Shown one piece after another: positions 42,687 to 52,074 of a DNA stretch of 64,000 bases. Origin of the DNA: Streptomyces collinus (lineage in GTDB: Bacteria > Actinomycetota > Actinomycetes > Streptomycetales > Streptomycetaceae). A model generated the notes under the pieces. The model was not told where the DNA came from and searched no databases. It was given only the letters and a program-made list of their open reading frames with translations. A program made the translations under genes and the position numbers. The stretch spans positions 1,488,001-1,552,000 of the forward strand of contig NZ_CP133771.1 of the NCBI RefSeq assembly GCF_031348265.1, read 5' to 3'. The stretch's first letter is position 1, and every line of letters starts with the position of its first letter.

Positions 42687-43955
42687 TCAGCTGTCGTCCG
42701 GCCCCTCCTGAACGGCGTGCGGATGGAACTTCGGCACCCGCACCCGCACCTTCGTTCCGGCACCCGGTGCGGTCTCCACCACCAGCCCGTAGGCGTCGCC
42801 GTAGACATACCGGAGCCGGACATCGACGTTCCGCAGTCCGATGCCCGGCTCGCGGCGTCTGTCGGAGCCCGAGGGCACGTCAGCGAACGGCTTGGTCTCG
42901 CCCCTGAGTGTGTCCGCCAGCCGCTCGGGATCCATACCCACACCGTCGTCCTCCACGGTGATGCGCGCCTCGTTGCCCACGTCCTGGGCCGTGATCCTCA
43001 GATGCCCCGGACCGGCGCGGCTCTCCAGGCCGTGCCGCACCGCGTTCTCGACCAGGGGCTGCAGACACAGGAAGGGGACCACCACGGAGAGGACCTCCGG
43101 TGCCACTTGCAAGGACAGCTGAAGACGGCCGCCGAAGCGGGCGCGCTCCAGGAGCAGATAGCGGTCGATGCAGCGCAGCTCCTCGGCGAGTGACGTGAAG
43201 TCACCGTGCCGACGGAAGGAGTAGCGGGTGAACTCGGCGAACTCCAGCAGCAGCTCCCTGGCCCGCTCCGGGTCGGTGCGGACGAACGAGGCGATGACCG
43301 ACAGCGAGTTGTAGATGAAGTGAGGCGAGATCTGGGCGCGCAGCGCGCGGGTCTCCGCCTCGGCCACCGCCGTGCGTGATCGGTCGAGCTCGGCCAGCTC
43401 CAGCTGTGTCGACACCCAGCGAGCGACTTCGGTCGTGGCCCGGACCAGACCGGTGGTGGCGGAGGCCCCATAGACCGCCAGGGCGCCCTCCGGGCGGCCC
43501 GCGACGACCAGTGGCACCACCACGCCCTGCCGTAGCAGACAGTCCACGTCGTCACACGGTATGTCGTCAGGTCCCACGACCTCCGTACGACCGCTGGCCA
43601 AAGCGCTCCGGGCGTGCCCGGACACCGCCTCTTCGTGATCGTGTCCTGCCGCGGGCGCGGAGCCGTCCCAGGCCAGCACGGTGCCGGACGTGTCCGCCAG
43701 CATCAGCGCGGGAACACCGAGCAGCGCACGCAGATGCCGTCCGGCCCGCCGCGCCCCGTCCCGGTCCAGACTGGCCCGCAGCGGCGGAGCGGCCAGCGAG
43801 GCCGTGTGCAGCGTCTCGTACGTCGCCCGCTCCTGCGTGGTTCCCAGGAACTGCCGCTTGCGCGCCGAACGCAGCAGCAGGACGGTGGCAGCGATGATGA
43901 GCGCCAGCGCTCCCACCAGGAGCAGTACGGCCGCGACGGCGGAATACCACGGCAT
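42687..43955 (-). CDS. LytS-type sensor histidine kinase
   Basis: 422 residues from the ATG at 43955. One N-terminal TM helix (YSAVAAVLLLVGALALIIAA), a GAF-like sensor region (PALMLADTSGTVLAWDG, VVVPLVVAGRPEGALAVYG), then the His_kinase domain RALRAQISPHFIYNSLSVIA with the phospho-His in ISPHF, and HATPase motifs (LCLQPLVENAVRHGLES, VEDDGVGMD, GIGLRNVDVRLRYVYG). LytS/YehU/BtsS relatives sense extracellular pyruvate or other small acids, consistent with the downstream symporter, but the single TM helix implies a cytoplasmic sensor. Confidence 0.9.
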   Translation of the reverse strand: MPWYSAVAAVLLLVGALALIIAATVLLLRSARKRQFLGTTQERATYETLHTASLAAPPLRASLDRDGARRAGRHLRALLGVPALMLADTSGTVLAWDGSAPAAGHDHEEAVSGHARSALASGRTEVVGPDDIPCDDVDCLLRQGVVVPLVVAGRPEGALAVYGASATTGLVRATTEVARWVSTQLELAELDRSRTAVAEAETRALRAQISPHFIYNSLSVIASFVRTDPERARELLLEFAEFTRYSFRRHGDFTSLAEELRCIDRYLLLERARFGGRLQLSLQVAPEVLSVVVPFLCLQPLVENAVRHGLESRAGPGHLRITAQDVGNEARITVEDDGVGMDPERLADTLRGETKPFADVPSGSDRRREPGIGLRNVDVRLRYVYGDAYGLVVETAPGAGTKVRVRVPKFHPHAVQEGPDDS

Positions 43956-44089
43956 GTCTGGACAGTACCGCGCGATGGGCGGTGCGGGCACGGGCAGAGC
44001 GGCCGGTGGTGAGCCGGGGAGCCGGGGTTGGCCGTTCACCGTGGACGGGTGCTCGGCGTCGTCACCCTCTTCGTGCGTCGCTCACTGAG

Positions 44090-44466
44090 CGAGGCCGCGC
44101 AGCAGGCCGTGGGAGAACTGCGTCTCGGCCCTGCGTGTCATTGGGCTCATCGCCAGTCTCACCGCGTTCTTCTACGCCGCCGAGGTGGCGGGATACAACG
44201 CGGCTGAGGACGGGTGGGACCCGACCATCGTCGCGGCCAAGAGCCGTTTGAGCACCGTCGTCGAGCGCAGCGGGGGGCGGGTGACGGAGTGCGACGTCCT
44301 GTCCGGGCCGCCGGCGCAGGCGCTGATGAGCTACGCGAGCGAGCAGGGCATCGATCTCATCGTCGTCGGCACGCATGGGCGGGGCCTGTCCCGTCGGCTG
44401 CTCGGCAATGTCGCCCAAGAACTGGTGCGTCAGAGCACAGTGCCGGTCCTCGTGGCCGGCCCCCGC
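44090..44466 (+). pseudogene. Universal stress protein, C-terminal fragment
   Basis: VTECDVLSGPPAQALMSYAS, EQGIDLIVVGTHGRGLSRRL and QELVRQSTVPVLVAG match the second half of a UspA domain, including the G-2x-G-9x-G(S/T)-like ATP loop (GTHGRGLSRRLLGNVAQ). There is no N-terminal half, and at VLVAG the sequence fuses to an oppositely oriented helper gene fragment. Confidence 0.65.
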
Positions 44467-44691
44467 CAACGCGCGTCCCGCCGGCCGAAGCCAGCCGCGG
44501 TCGGCCAGCCTGACCAGCTTCCCGCGCGGCGGCTCCAGTCTGGCCCGCACGCTGATGTCCACCCCCAGCATCTCGCCGACCTGCCGGGCCATGACCGGCC
44601 CGGCGCCCTGCCGCACGGCGGCGAGAATGCGCCGGTAGTCCGACGGCAGAGCCCCCTCCTCCACGCCGGACGTGCGGTGCGGGATCAGCAT
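44466..44691 (-). pseudogene. IS-associated helper protein fragment
   Basis: EGALPSDYRRILAAVRQGAG, PVMARQVGEMLGVDISVRAR, LEPPRGKLVRLADRGWL are typical of the winged-helix helper protein of Streptomyces insertion sequences. Its 3' end runs into the universal stress protein fragment, so the junction near 44466-44480 marks a rearrangement. Confidence 0.55.
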
Positions 44692-45170
44692 CACCGCCCG
44701 GCCGCCCACCTGCCCGGCGTCGGCGCGGCCGAGGCACGCTCCCCGGCGAGCTGCTCACTCACCCGCTCAAGAACCCGTTCAGCGACCGCGAGTTCGTCGT
44801 GCTCGGCTCTGGCCTGGCCCCCGACCATCAAGGCCCCCGGCAACAGGTAGAGGGCAACCTGACATGCCAACTCGCAGTTGGCAACGGCTCTTTGCACCCT
44901 CCGATGTACCCAGAGGAGGGGTAACTCGCCTGCGGTACATGGCTACTGGCAACACACCAGATCTGGCTCGGTGAACACCTACATCGCCCGGCCCCTCGGC
45001 ACTCGGTCGACGGCCCCGAAGCTCCCGGCTGTCGCACGCCGTGGGGGTCATGGTGCCCAGCGCCACATCTCCCTACAGCGAGCGGGCCCCTCCGCCGTCA
45101 AGGCCCCGATCGACCACCCGGCACGTGGCACGATCTGGGCATACCGCGCAGTAACAACGGCAAGCACCCT
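44692..45170. other. Debris region between IS helper fragment and XRE gene
   Basis: A plus-strand stretch around 44741-44935 reads LLTHPLKNPFSDREFVVLGS with protein-like composition but no start; family unknown. A palindrome lies at 44865-44883 (separate entry). Confidence 0.3.
44865..44883. promoter_or_regulatory. Perfect palindrome, probable operator
   Basis: TGCCAACTCGCAGTTGGCA: 8-bp arms with a 3-nt spacer, typical of a dimeric HTH repressor site. The nearest downstream gene is the XRE gene at 45171. Confidence 0.4.
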
Positions 45171-45476
45171 TTGTACTACGTAGCGGACGGAGACTGGCCG
45201 GAGGTCACCCTGACCCACGACGCTCCACTGAGCGCCCACTGCGGGCTGCCCTTCGCCAGCGACCTGAACCGCACCATGCGCTCCCGCAAGCTCTCGCTTC
45301 GCGGACTGGCCGATGTGGCCTGTGTCGCGCATTCCACCGTCGCCCGAGTCCTCAACGGCGACGTCCTGCCGGACATCGGCACCCTGACACGACTGGAGGA
45401 CGCACTCGACCATCAGCGCTGGCCCGACCCCACAGCGATTCGCGCTTCGGTATCAGCCAGGCGTCAGGTGATCTGA
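45171..45476 (+). CDS. XRE-family helix-turn-helix protein
   Basis: 101 residues from a TTG at 45171, the first possible start after an in-frame stop; ATG 45276 would cut the domain. The HTH is FASDLNRTMRSRKLSLRGLA, DVACVAHSTVARVLNGDVLP, DIGTLTRLEDALDHQRWP. The N-terminal 35 residues are uncertain. No toxin or DUF397 partner gene follows. Confidence 0.6.
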   Translation: MYYVADGDWPEVTLTHDAPLSAHCGLPFASDLNRTMRSRKLSLRGLADVACVAHSTVARVLNGDVLPDIGTLTRLEDALDHQRWPDPTAIRASVSARRQVI

Positions 45477-45818
45477 CCCGACGCACTCCGCCACGAAAGG
45501 TGGGCGGCGGTCACACCCTCACCTGACACCACCTCGGCTCCACGTCCGCGACGGAACGGACAAACCGAGCCTCCGTCACGCACAGACCGAAACGAACACC
45601 ACCCAGCCTTGCAAAGAAAAATGCAGGTCAAGCCCTTCGCAACGCCCCACCCCCGTACTCCGCACCTCTGCTCCGCCCCGATCCGCTACGCTGTTCACGT
45701 CAGCGGTCAGGTCGCGCCAGATGTCCGCCCGGGAAACCGTGGCGAGCACCAGCGCACCCCCACTGACCAGCGGGCTTGTACATCTCGGCTGAAGATCCAC
45801 TCGCTGGGTTTTCTCCAA
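45477..45818. other. No confident gene before IS5 copy
   Basis: A minus-strand frame reaching 45576 (TSPLVSGGALVLATVSRADI) is cut at its upstream end by the IS and lacks homology that I recognise. Confidence 0.3.
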
Positions 45819-46610
45819 GGTTTTCTACAAGCCCCGCAGATCATCGCTTCGGCGCTTGGTGGTGCGGCGTTCGAAGTCGCGTGCCAGGCGTCGGGTGCGC
45901 ATCAGGTGGGCGAAGAACCGCTCGACGATCCACCGTTTGGGCAGCACCACGAAGCCGCGCATGTCGTCGATCGCCAGGACCAGCGCGAACGCGGCCAGGC
46001 AGTGCTCGACGAGGCTGCCGGTGTAGCCGCCGTCGGCCCAGACGAGGGCGAGGCGGTGGTGGGCATCGCCTACCTCTTTCAGCAGCACGCGGGCGGCGGT
46101 GCGGTCGCCGGTGTCCGCGGCGGTGACCATCACCCCCAGCAGCAGACCGAGCGTGTCGACCACGACGTGCCGTTTGCGGCCTTGACCAGCTTGCCGCCGT
46201 CGAAGCCCCGACTGTCCGCCCCGACCACCGCGTCCGCCTTGACCGACTGCGAATCGATCACGCCTGCGCTCGGCTCCGCGTCGCGGCCCACCATCAGGCG
46301 GGCCCTGGCGCGCAGCCGGTCGTGGAACTCCCTGACCAGACCGTGGTCGCGCCAGCGGCGGAAGAATGCGTACACCCGGTCCCACGGCGGGAAGTCAGCA
46401 GGCATCGCCCGCCACTTGATGCCGTTGTCCACCAGGTAGCGGATCGCATCATGTACGGCCCGGTGGCAGTACGCCTCCGGCCGACCGCCGCGACCGCGCA
46501 GCCAGCCCGGCACCGGCAGCAGCGGCCGGACAGCCGTTCACTCCCGGTCCGTCATGTCCGTCGGATAACGCGGCTGCCGGGACCCGTTGTCGGCGGCGTT
46601 TCCGAAAACC
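45819..46610 (-). mobile_element. IS5-family insertion sequence (degenerate)
   Basis: The transposase gene is framed by imperfect inverted ends: GGTTTTCTACAA at 45819-45830 and TCCGAAAACC at 46601-46610 (the reverse complement reads GGTTTTCGGA). Total about 790 bp, normal for the group. End assignment is tentative. Confidence 0.55.
45825..46556 (-). pseudogene. IS5-family transposase with nonsense and frameshift mutations
   Basis: From the ATG at 46556 the reading is MTDRE, a TGA (46541-46539) where relatives have Trp, then TAVRPLLPVPGWLRGRGGRP, YLVDNGIKWRAMPADFPPWD, RVYAFFRRWRDHGLVREFHD, and the first catalytic Asp in AGVIDSQSVKADAV. Near 46170 the frame shifts; the rest continues as GRKRHVVVDTLGLLLGVMVT, LVWADGGYTGSLVE and LPKRWIVERFFAHLMRTRRL. 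Both lesions inactivate it unless a frameshift is programmed, and the nonsense codon speaks against that. Confidence 0.8.
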
Positions 46611-46917
46611 GGTGAGCCAGACAGTCACACTCCCAGGTGACCGAGCTGGACCGCCCGGCCATCGGCACGGAAGACTGCTGCATCAGGGCCTCCTGCTCGG
46701 TGATTCGATACCAACGAGTTGTTCAGGAGGCCCCACCCGTATGCGCCAAGCATCCCGCGACCACCCAATCGGGACTCCCGCCCGACGGGCTTCTCTCAAG
46801 ATCGAAAAACAACAGCTACCAAGAGCCTCGGCCTCGGCGGCATCCATGCACCGCTTCGCCGCGTCCTGTCGGCCCAGGACATGTAAGCGTCAGACAGTCC
46901 CCTGGTGACGAGGGTCT
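46611..46917. other. Relic region with 10-bp inverted repeat
   Basis: GGGCCTCCTG (46686-46695) and CAGGAGGCCC (46724-46733) form an inverted repeat with a 28-nt loop. On the minus strand an ATG follows and reads MQQSSVPMAGR, which looks like the start of another IS transposase cut off by the IS5 copy. Identity unknown. Confidence 0.35.
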
Positions 46918-48339
46918 TCAGTTAATGCGCCGCTCCTCCGAATAGAGGTTCTCTTCTCGGGGGGCGGGGAACGCGACGGAAGCTGCGTGTTGTGTGGTGC
47001 GCCCGTGTGCGCGGATGATCTCGGCGTAGCGGTGGCCGCTGTCCTTGACGGTGCGTGTCTGGGTCTCGTAGTCGACGTGGACGATGCCGAACCGCTGGGA
47101 GTAGCCGTAGGCCCATTCGAAGTTGTCCAGCAGGGACCAGGCGAAGTAGCCGTCGAGCGGGACGCCGCGGCGGGCAGCCCGCGCGCAGGCCGCCAGGTGG
47201 GACTCCAGGAAGGCGATGCGCTCGACGTCGTGCACGCTGCCGTCGGGCGCTACACGGTCGGGGAAAGCGGAGCCGTTCTCGGTGACGAGGACCGATCGCG
47301 GCGCGTAGTCCTCGGTGACCCGGACGAGCAGGTGTTCCAGCCGGTCCGGGTGGACCTCCCAGTCCATCCCGGTGCGGGGTGTGCCCGGCGGTGTGACGGG
47401 ACGGGCGAACGGTGCGGGCCCCTGCGGATCATCGACGGTGACTGACCGCTTGTAGTAGTTGACGCCGAGCCAGTCCAGCGGCGCCGCGATCTTCTGCAGA
47501 TCCCCGGCCTCGATGGGTGGTTCGGTCCCGTACACCTCGACCATGTCGGCCGGGTAACCGCGGCCGTGGATGGGATCGAGCCACCAGCGGTTGTTGTGCC
47601 CGTCGTCGCGGCGGGCGGCGGCGATGTCCTCGGGCCGGTCGCTCGCGGGCTCGGACTGCGTGAGGATGTTGACGATGCCGACCCGCGCCCCGGAGGCGGT
47701 GGACCGGAGGGCCTCGACGCCGAGCCCGTGGGCGAGCAGCAGGTGGTGTGAGGCGCGCACGGCGGCGGTCAGGTCGGTGCGGCCCGGCGCCATGACCCCC
47801 TGGAGGTGGCCGAGCCATGCGGAGCAGTACGGCTCGTTCAGCGTCGCCCAGTTGGTGACCCGGTCACCGAGCCGGTCGGCCACGACGGTGGCATATTCGG
47901 CGAATCGCAGGGCGGTGTCGCGGGCGGGCCAGCCGCCGCGGTCCTCGAGGGCCTGCGGCAGGTCCCAGTGGTAGAGGGTGGCATGAGGAGCAAGGCCCGC
48001 TTCCAGCAGTGCGTCGACCAGTTGGTCGTAGAAGGCCAGCCCTGCCGGGTTCACGCGGCTGTCCCCGTCCGGCATGACGCGGGGCCAGGCGATGGAGAAT
48101 CGGTAGGCGTTGAGGCCGAGGGCCTTCATCAACGCCACGTCGTCGGGCCACCGGCGGTAGTGGTCGCAGGCAACGTCGCCGGTGTCCCCGCCGGCGATGG
48201 TGCCGGGCTGCTTGCAGAAGGTGTCCCAGATGGATGGTGCTCGGCCGTCCTCGGCGACCGCGCCTTCGATCTGGTAGGCGGAGGTGGCCGCTCCCCAGGC
48301 AAAGCCGGAGTGGAATGCGGTCAGGTCGTCAAGGGGCAC
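46918..48339 (-). CDS. GH1 beta-glucosidase (cytoplasmic)
   Basis: 473 residues from the GTG at 48339 (GAGGAAAG two bases upstream). Full GH1 barrel: [15 protein letters not shown] at the start, acid/base Glu in [14 protein letters not shown], nucleophile Glu in [13 protein letters not shown], and substrate-site [18 protein letters not shown]. No signal peptide, so it would hydrolyse beta-glucosides or cello/laminari-oligosaccharides after import by the ABC system upstream. The C-terminal 25 residues are extra and not conserved. Confidence 0.93.
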   Translation of the reverse strand: MPLDDLTAFHSGFAWGAATSAYQIEGAVAEDGRAPSIWDTFCKQPGTIAGGDTGDVACDHYRRWPDDVALMKALGLNAYRFSIAWPRVMPDGDSRVNPAGLAFYDQLVDALLEAGLAPHATLYHWDLPQALEDRGGWPARDTALRFAEYATVVADRLGDRVTNWATLNEPYCSAWLGHLQGVMAPGRTDLTAAVRASHHLLLAHGLGVEALRSTASGARVGIVNILTQSEPASDRPEDIAAARRDDGHNNRWWLDPIHGRGYPADMVEVYGTEPPIEAGDLQKIAAPLDWLGVNYYKRSVTVDDPQGPAPFARPVTPPGTPRTGMDWEVHPDRLEHLLVRVTEDYAPRSVLVTENGSAFPDRVAPDGSVHDVERIAFLESHLAACARAARRGVPLDGYFAWSLLDNFEWAYGYSQRFGIVHVDYETQTRTVKDSGHRYAEIIRAHGRTTQHAASVAFPAPREENLYSEERRIN

Positions 48340-48440
48340 AGCTTTCCTCGCTTCGTGGTCGGGAGGTGTTCGGGGTACGGATGGGACCGTGGATGGACCG
48401 GGGCGCTGCTCGGGCCCGGCGGGGAGCGCCCCGGGGATGA

Positions 48441-48474
48441 GGCCGGTCGCGGCTCTTGACGTCCGCGACCGGCC
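48441..48474 (-). terminator. Terminator of the GH5 gene
   Basis: Perfect 12-bp stem GGCCGGTCGCGG / CCGCGACCGGCC with 10-nt loop, 29 bp after the GH5 stop and before the GH1 start; GH1 therefore probably has its own promoter or reads through. Confidence 0.8.
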
Positions 48475-48503
48475 TGTGGGTGTGTCAGGCGGGGGGTGGC
48501 CTC

Positions 48504-50000
48504 TCAGCTGGTCTGCCACTTCTGGTTGTTGCCGCCCCAGCAGGACCAGAGCTGGACCTTGGAGGTTTCCAGGGCCCTGTCCAGGCAGAGATCGGAGTTC
48601 ACTATCGGACGGATCGTGCCGTCGGAGTAGAACCTCCACTTCTGGTTGTCTTGGCCGTTGCAGTTATAGGTGCCGACCACGGTGCCGTCCTTGATGGCTC
48701 CCCAGGCGTCCAGGCACTTCTGGTTCGTACCGCTGTAGACGGTGAGCTGCCCGGAAGGCGTCCGGGTCCACTTCTGGTTGTCGCCGCCCCAGCACTGGGC
48801 CCAGACCTGGACCTGGACGTTGTCTTGGCCGAGGGGGACGTCGAGGCAGCCGTTGCTGCCGACGTTGCGCAGGATGCTCGTGTGCGAGCCGGGGTCGCTG
48901 CCCCAGGCGTACTTCAGGCGGTCGATGCCGCTGATGTTGCGAACGCCCAGCGCCAGGTTGGTGCCGCTGCCCTTGAGGTCGAACAGGGAGTACCAGTCGT
49001 GCCCGTCTGGCCGGCCCTCGGTGGGCTTACCGCCGAGGGCCGGCCAGTAGACCGCGCCCATGCCGAGGGAGCGCACGCTGTCGGTGTCGGCGCGCAGGTA
49101 CCGCACGAAGTTGTCGGTGCTCGTCGCGTCGTTGTAGTTGAGACCTGTGTCCATCGGCGCGCCGAACTCGTCCAGGATGGTGCGCGCGCCGCAGGTGCCG
49201 ACCTTGCTCTTGAGGTCGGTGACAAACCCGTCGTAAGTCTTCGCCGACTGATTGAAGGCGTAGTGGTGGAGCGAGAGGTAAGTCCCGTCGAGGCGGGAGT
49301 CTGCGCACACGGTCGTGACGTAGTCGTTGTAGTCGTGTCCGCTCACGATGATCCGGTTCTTGGGGACCGAGGGGCGGTCGGTGATCCACTTGGCGGCGAC
49401 GTTCGCCCAGTCGGTGGCGCTGTAGCCGTGGGGCTCGTTCATCGGCTCGAAGTAGACCAGGCTGTTGGAGCCGTACTTACCGATGACCGAGTCCCACATC
49501 GAGTTGAAGGCGGCCATATTGGTGATCCTGCCGCCCGAGGCGGCCTCGTCCTCCCAGTAGGAGAGGATGACCTTGAAGCCCTTGGCGGTTGCGGCGTCGA
49601 TGGCGCCGGTGTACTTGTCGCCCCACGTCGTGCCGGGGACGGAGTGGGTGTTGATCGGCAGCCGGACGGTGTTGGCGCCGAGCGTGCTCTGGAATCCGCC
49701 GAGGATGGCGTTGGCCTTGGCTTTGACGACGTCGTAGCTGTCGGAGCTGTTCAGCCCCTCCGGGACGACGGCGCCCTGGATGAAGTTGTCGCCCACCCTG
49801 GCCCAGTTCACGCCCTGGAACTTGCTGGCGTCCGTCGGGTTGGGTTCCGCAGCCGCCGGCGACGCCGTGGACAGCATGGTGATCGGCACGGCGATCAGCG
49901 CGGCCGCGAGGCAGGCCAGCGCGCGGCGGAGGAAGCGGGTACGGGCGGGAGGCAGTACGGCGGAGTGAGGACCTGGCCGGGTGCGTTGGGAGTTGGGCAT
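48504..50000 (-). CDS. Secreted GH5 glycoside hydrolase with ricin-type CBM13
   Basis: 498 residues from the ATG at 50000 (AAGGAA upstream). Signal peptide to about residue 51 ([10 protein letters not shown]). GH5 barrel with acid/base E189 in [12 protein letters not shown] and nucleophile E278 in [10 protein letters not shown]; also [13 protein letters not shown] and [10 protein letters not shown] ricin trefoil fills about 365-498 with NQKW repeats ([32 protein letters not shown]). Endoglucanase or a related beta-glycanase activity is expected; the subfamily cannot be fixed by eye. Products would feed the adjacent importer and GH1 enzyme. Confidence 0.9.
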   Translation of the reverse strand: MPNSQRTRPGPHSAVLPPARTRFLRRALACLAAALIAVPITMLSTASPAAAEPNPTDASKFQGVNWARVGDNFIQGAVVPEGLNSSDSYDVVKAKANAILGGFQSTLGANTVRLPINTHSVPGTTWGDKYTGAIDAATAKGFKVILSYWEDEAASGGRITNMAAFNSMWDSVIGKYGSNSLVYFEPMNEPHGYSATDWANVAAKWITDRPSVPKNRIIVSGHDYNDYVTTVCADSRLDGTYLSLHHYAFNQSAKTYDGFVTDLKSKVGTCGARTILDEFGAPMDTGLNYNDATSTDNFVRYLRADTDSVRSLGMGAVYWPALGGKPTEGRPDGHDWYSLFDLKGSGTNLALGVRNISGIDRLKYAWGSDPGSHTSILRNVGSNGCLDVPLGQDNVQVQVWAQCWGGDNQKWTRTPSGQLTVYSGTNQKCLDAWGAIKDGTVVGTYNCNGQDNQKWRFYSDGTIRPIVNSDLCLDRALETSKVQLWSCWGGNNQKWQTS

Positions 50001-50489
50001 GTCGTGTTCCTTTTCTGCATGCGGCTCTGTGCAGGCGGTCGTTGCCGCCTTGGGCGCCACGAAGCGATCTGCCGCGGTGGGCGGTTGTGATGCGGTGGTG
50101 GCGCCCGGGTGTGTTCCGGAGAAGGCACGGCGCGAGGTGGTGATGGGCGCCGGGCGGCCGGGGCACGTGGGGTCGGCTGAGTTGACGTGCTCGCTTTGGG
50201 CTGGCGGGCACGGCCTTTGTTGTGGAGAAGGGGCCACTGCGGGTGGGGCCCGCTACGGCGTTGTCACCGCCCGCTGAGTGTCCTTGCTCGGGGCGGCGGG
50301 CACGGGATGCTGTTGGCGGCTGCGCGGCCGACCGCGGTGGTCGCGACCACCGGTGCCCGAATCCGCGCGGGCGGTGGCCTGGGCAGGATGCTGGGCGAGC
50401 GTCCGTGCATCCGGGTTGCTCCTTCGGGTACGGCGGCTCAGGGCATGGGGGAGGGAGGCCGCGTGTGGCTTGCTGAGCCCGGGGTGGGA
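50001..50489. promoter_or_regulatory. Leader region of the GH5 gene; no gene seen
   Basis: About 490 bp with no supported gene. It separates the importer terminators from the GH5 start and should hold the GH5 promoter. I do not see a CebR-type box. Confidence 0.4.
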
Positions 50490-50519
50490 CCCCGCCGGCC
50501 TGTCAGGTGGCCGGCGGGG
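50490..50519 (-). terminator. Second terminator hairpin of the importer operon
   Basis: CCCCGCCGGCC / GGCCGGCGGGG, 11-bp perfect stem, 8-nt loop, downstream of the first hairpin at 50634-50657. Confidence 0.7.
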
Positions 50520-50633
50520 CGATGGTGGGGGCGGGTCGCTGAGGTCGTCGTCAGCGGCGGCCGTTGGCGGCCGGTCGTGCGGCCTCGTGCCCTCAGGGTG
50601 GAGGTGCGACAAAGTGCCGTTGGACGGTCCTGC

Positions 50634-50657
50634 TGTCCCGCCAACAGGCGGGCGGGA
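50634..50657 (-). terminator. First terminator hairpin of the importer operon
   Basis: GTCCCGCC / GGCGGGAC, 8-bp stem, 8-nt loop, 17 bp after the binding-protein stop. Confidence 0.65.
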
Positions 50658-50674
50658 CACGGGCCGGGGGCGTG

Positions 50675-52018
50675 TTACTTGACGGTGAAGCCTTGTTCCT
50701 GGCCGTACTTGATGGAGGCGTCCTGCCAGGACTTCAGGCCCTCCTGCAGGGTGGTGCCACTGACGTAGGCCTTGCCGACGTTGTCGTTGAAGATGCTGTT
50801 GGCGTAGACCTGGAAAGGCAGGTAGGACCATCCGACGAGGACGTCGTCGGCCGACTTGGCGAGCACCTCGTTGATCCTCTGGCCGCCGAAGTACGGGTCC
50901 TTCTTGTTCAGGAACTCCACGGAGTTCAGCTGCTTGGTGGTGGAGGGGAACGTCCCGGCGTCGATACGGGTCTGCGCGCCCTCGTCGACGGTGGCGTACT
51001 TGAGGAAGGCGTAGGCGAGCTTCTTCTTGGTGCTGGCCTCCATGACGGCCAGCGAGCTGCCGCCGTTCTCGGCGGTGACGTCCTCCCCGCTGTTCCACTG
51101 CGGCATGGGCGCCACACGCCACTTCCCGGCGCCGGCCTTGACGCCCGATGCGAGAGGGGCGGGCATCCACGCGCCGGTGACGAGGGAGGCGATCGTGCCG
51201 TCGCCGAGGCCCTTGTACCACGCATCGCTCCAGGCGGGGACCGGCGCGAGCAGCTTGTCGCTGATGAGTTGCTGCCAGGCGGTGGTGAACTTCTTGGTCC
51301 CGGCGTCGTCGAAGTTCACACCGACCTGGGTGCCGTCGACGGTGTACGGCTTGCCGCCGGCCTGCCAGATCATGCTGGTGGTGAAGCCGGCGTCGCCGGT
51401 GTCGGCGGTGAGATACGCCTTGGGGTCCGCCTTGTGCAGCTTCTTGGCCGCGGCGATGTACTCCTCCCAGGTGGCCGGCACCTTGATCTTGTGCTTGTCG
51501 AAGACCTCCTTGTTGTAGAACAGGGCCATCGGGCCGGAGTCCATCGGCAGGGCGTAGATACCCTCGGTGCCGGCGTGGACGGCGCTCCACGGGCCAGGAG
51601 TGAAGGTGCCCTTGAGCTTGTCCGCACCCAGGGCGCTGAGGTCGGTGACGGACTTGGCGAGCGAGAACTGCGACAGGGCGTAGTACTCGATCATGGCGAC
51701 GTCAGGGACGCCCTTCCCGGCCTTGACCGCGTTCTGCAGCGCGGTGTACTGCTCGTTGTTGGTACCGGCATTGACCAGGTTGACCTTGACCTTGGGGTAC
51801 TTGGCCTCGAAGTCGCTGACGACCTTCTTCAGCGTCGGGTCCCAGGCCCAGACCGTGATCTCGCCCCCGGCGTTCAGGGCGGCCTGGATGTCGGCGTTGG
51901 ACGCAGGCTTGGCGCTGCCCGAGTCCTCGGTGCCGGAGGAGCTGCAGGCGGTGGCGGTGAGTGCCACCGACAGGGCCGCGGCGCCCAGCAGCAGGGCGTG
52001 ACGACGGGTTCTCGTCAT
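50675..52018 (-). CDS. Extracellular sugar-binding lipoprotein (beta-glucoside locus)
   Basis: 447 residues from the ATG at 52018 (AAAGGGAAC upstream). Lipoprotein signal RRHALLLGAAALSVALTATA then C|SSSG. Family 1 solute-binding fold: EITVWAWDPTLKKVVSDFEA, KYPKVKVNLVNAGTNNEQYT, KIKVPATWEEYIAAAKKLHK, and the open cleft segments MALFYNKEVF and FKTT-like GTKKFTTAWQ. It is last in the permease-permease-binding-protein order, the reverse of the galactan locus. Expected ligands are beta-glucan oligosaccharides, by context. Confidence 0.9.
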   Translation of the reverse strand: MTRTRRHALLLGAAALSVALTATACSSSGTEDSGSAKPASNADIQAALNAGGEITVWAWDPTLKKVVSDFEAKYPKVKVNLVNAGTNNEQYTALQNAVKAGKGVPDVAMIEYYALSQFSLAKSVTDLSALGADKLKGTFTPGPWSAVHAGTEGIYALPMDSGPMALFYNKEVFDKHKIKVPATWEEYIAAAKKLHKADPKAYLTADTGDAGFTTSMIWQAGGKPYTVDGTQVGVNFDDAGTKKFTTAWQQLISDKLLAPVPAWSDAWYKGLGDGTIASLVTGAWMPAPLASGVKAGAGKWRVAPMPQWNSGEDVTAENGGSSLAVMEASTKKKLAYAFLKYATVDEGAQTRIDAGTFPSTTKQLNSVEFLNKKDPYFGGQRINEVLAKSADDVLVGWSYLPFQVYANSIFNDNVGKAYVSGTTLQEGLKSWQDASIKYGQEQGFTVK

Positions 52019-52074
52019 GGGGTGTTCCCTTTCGTGCGGTGTACCTGGGAGGGGTTGCAGTCGGCGGGCGCAGA

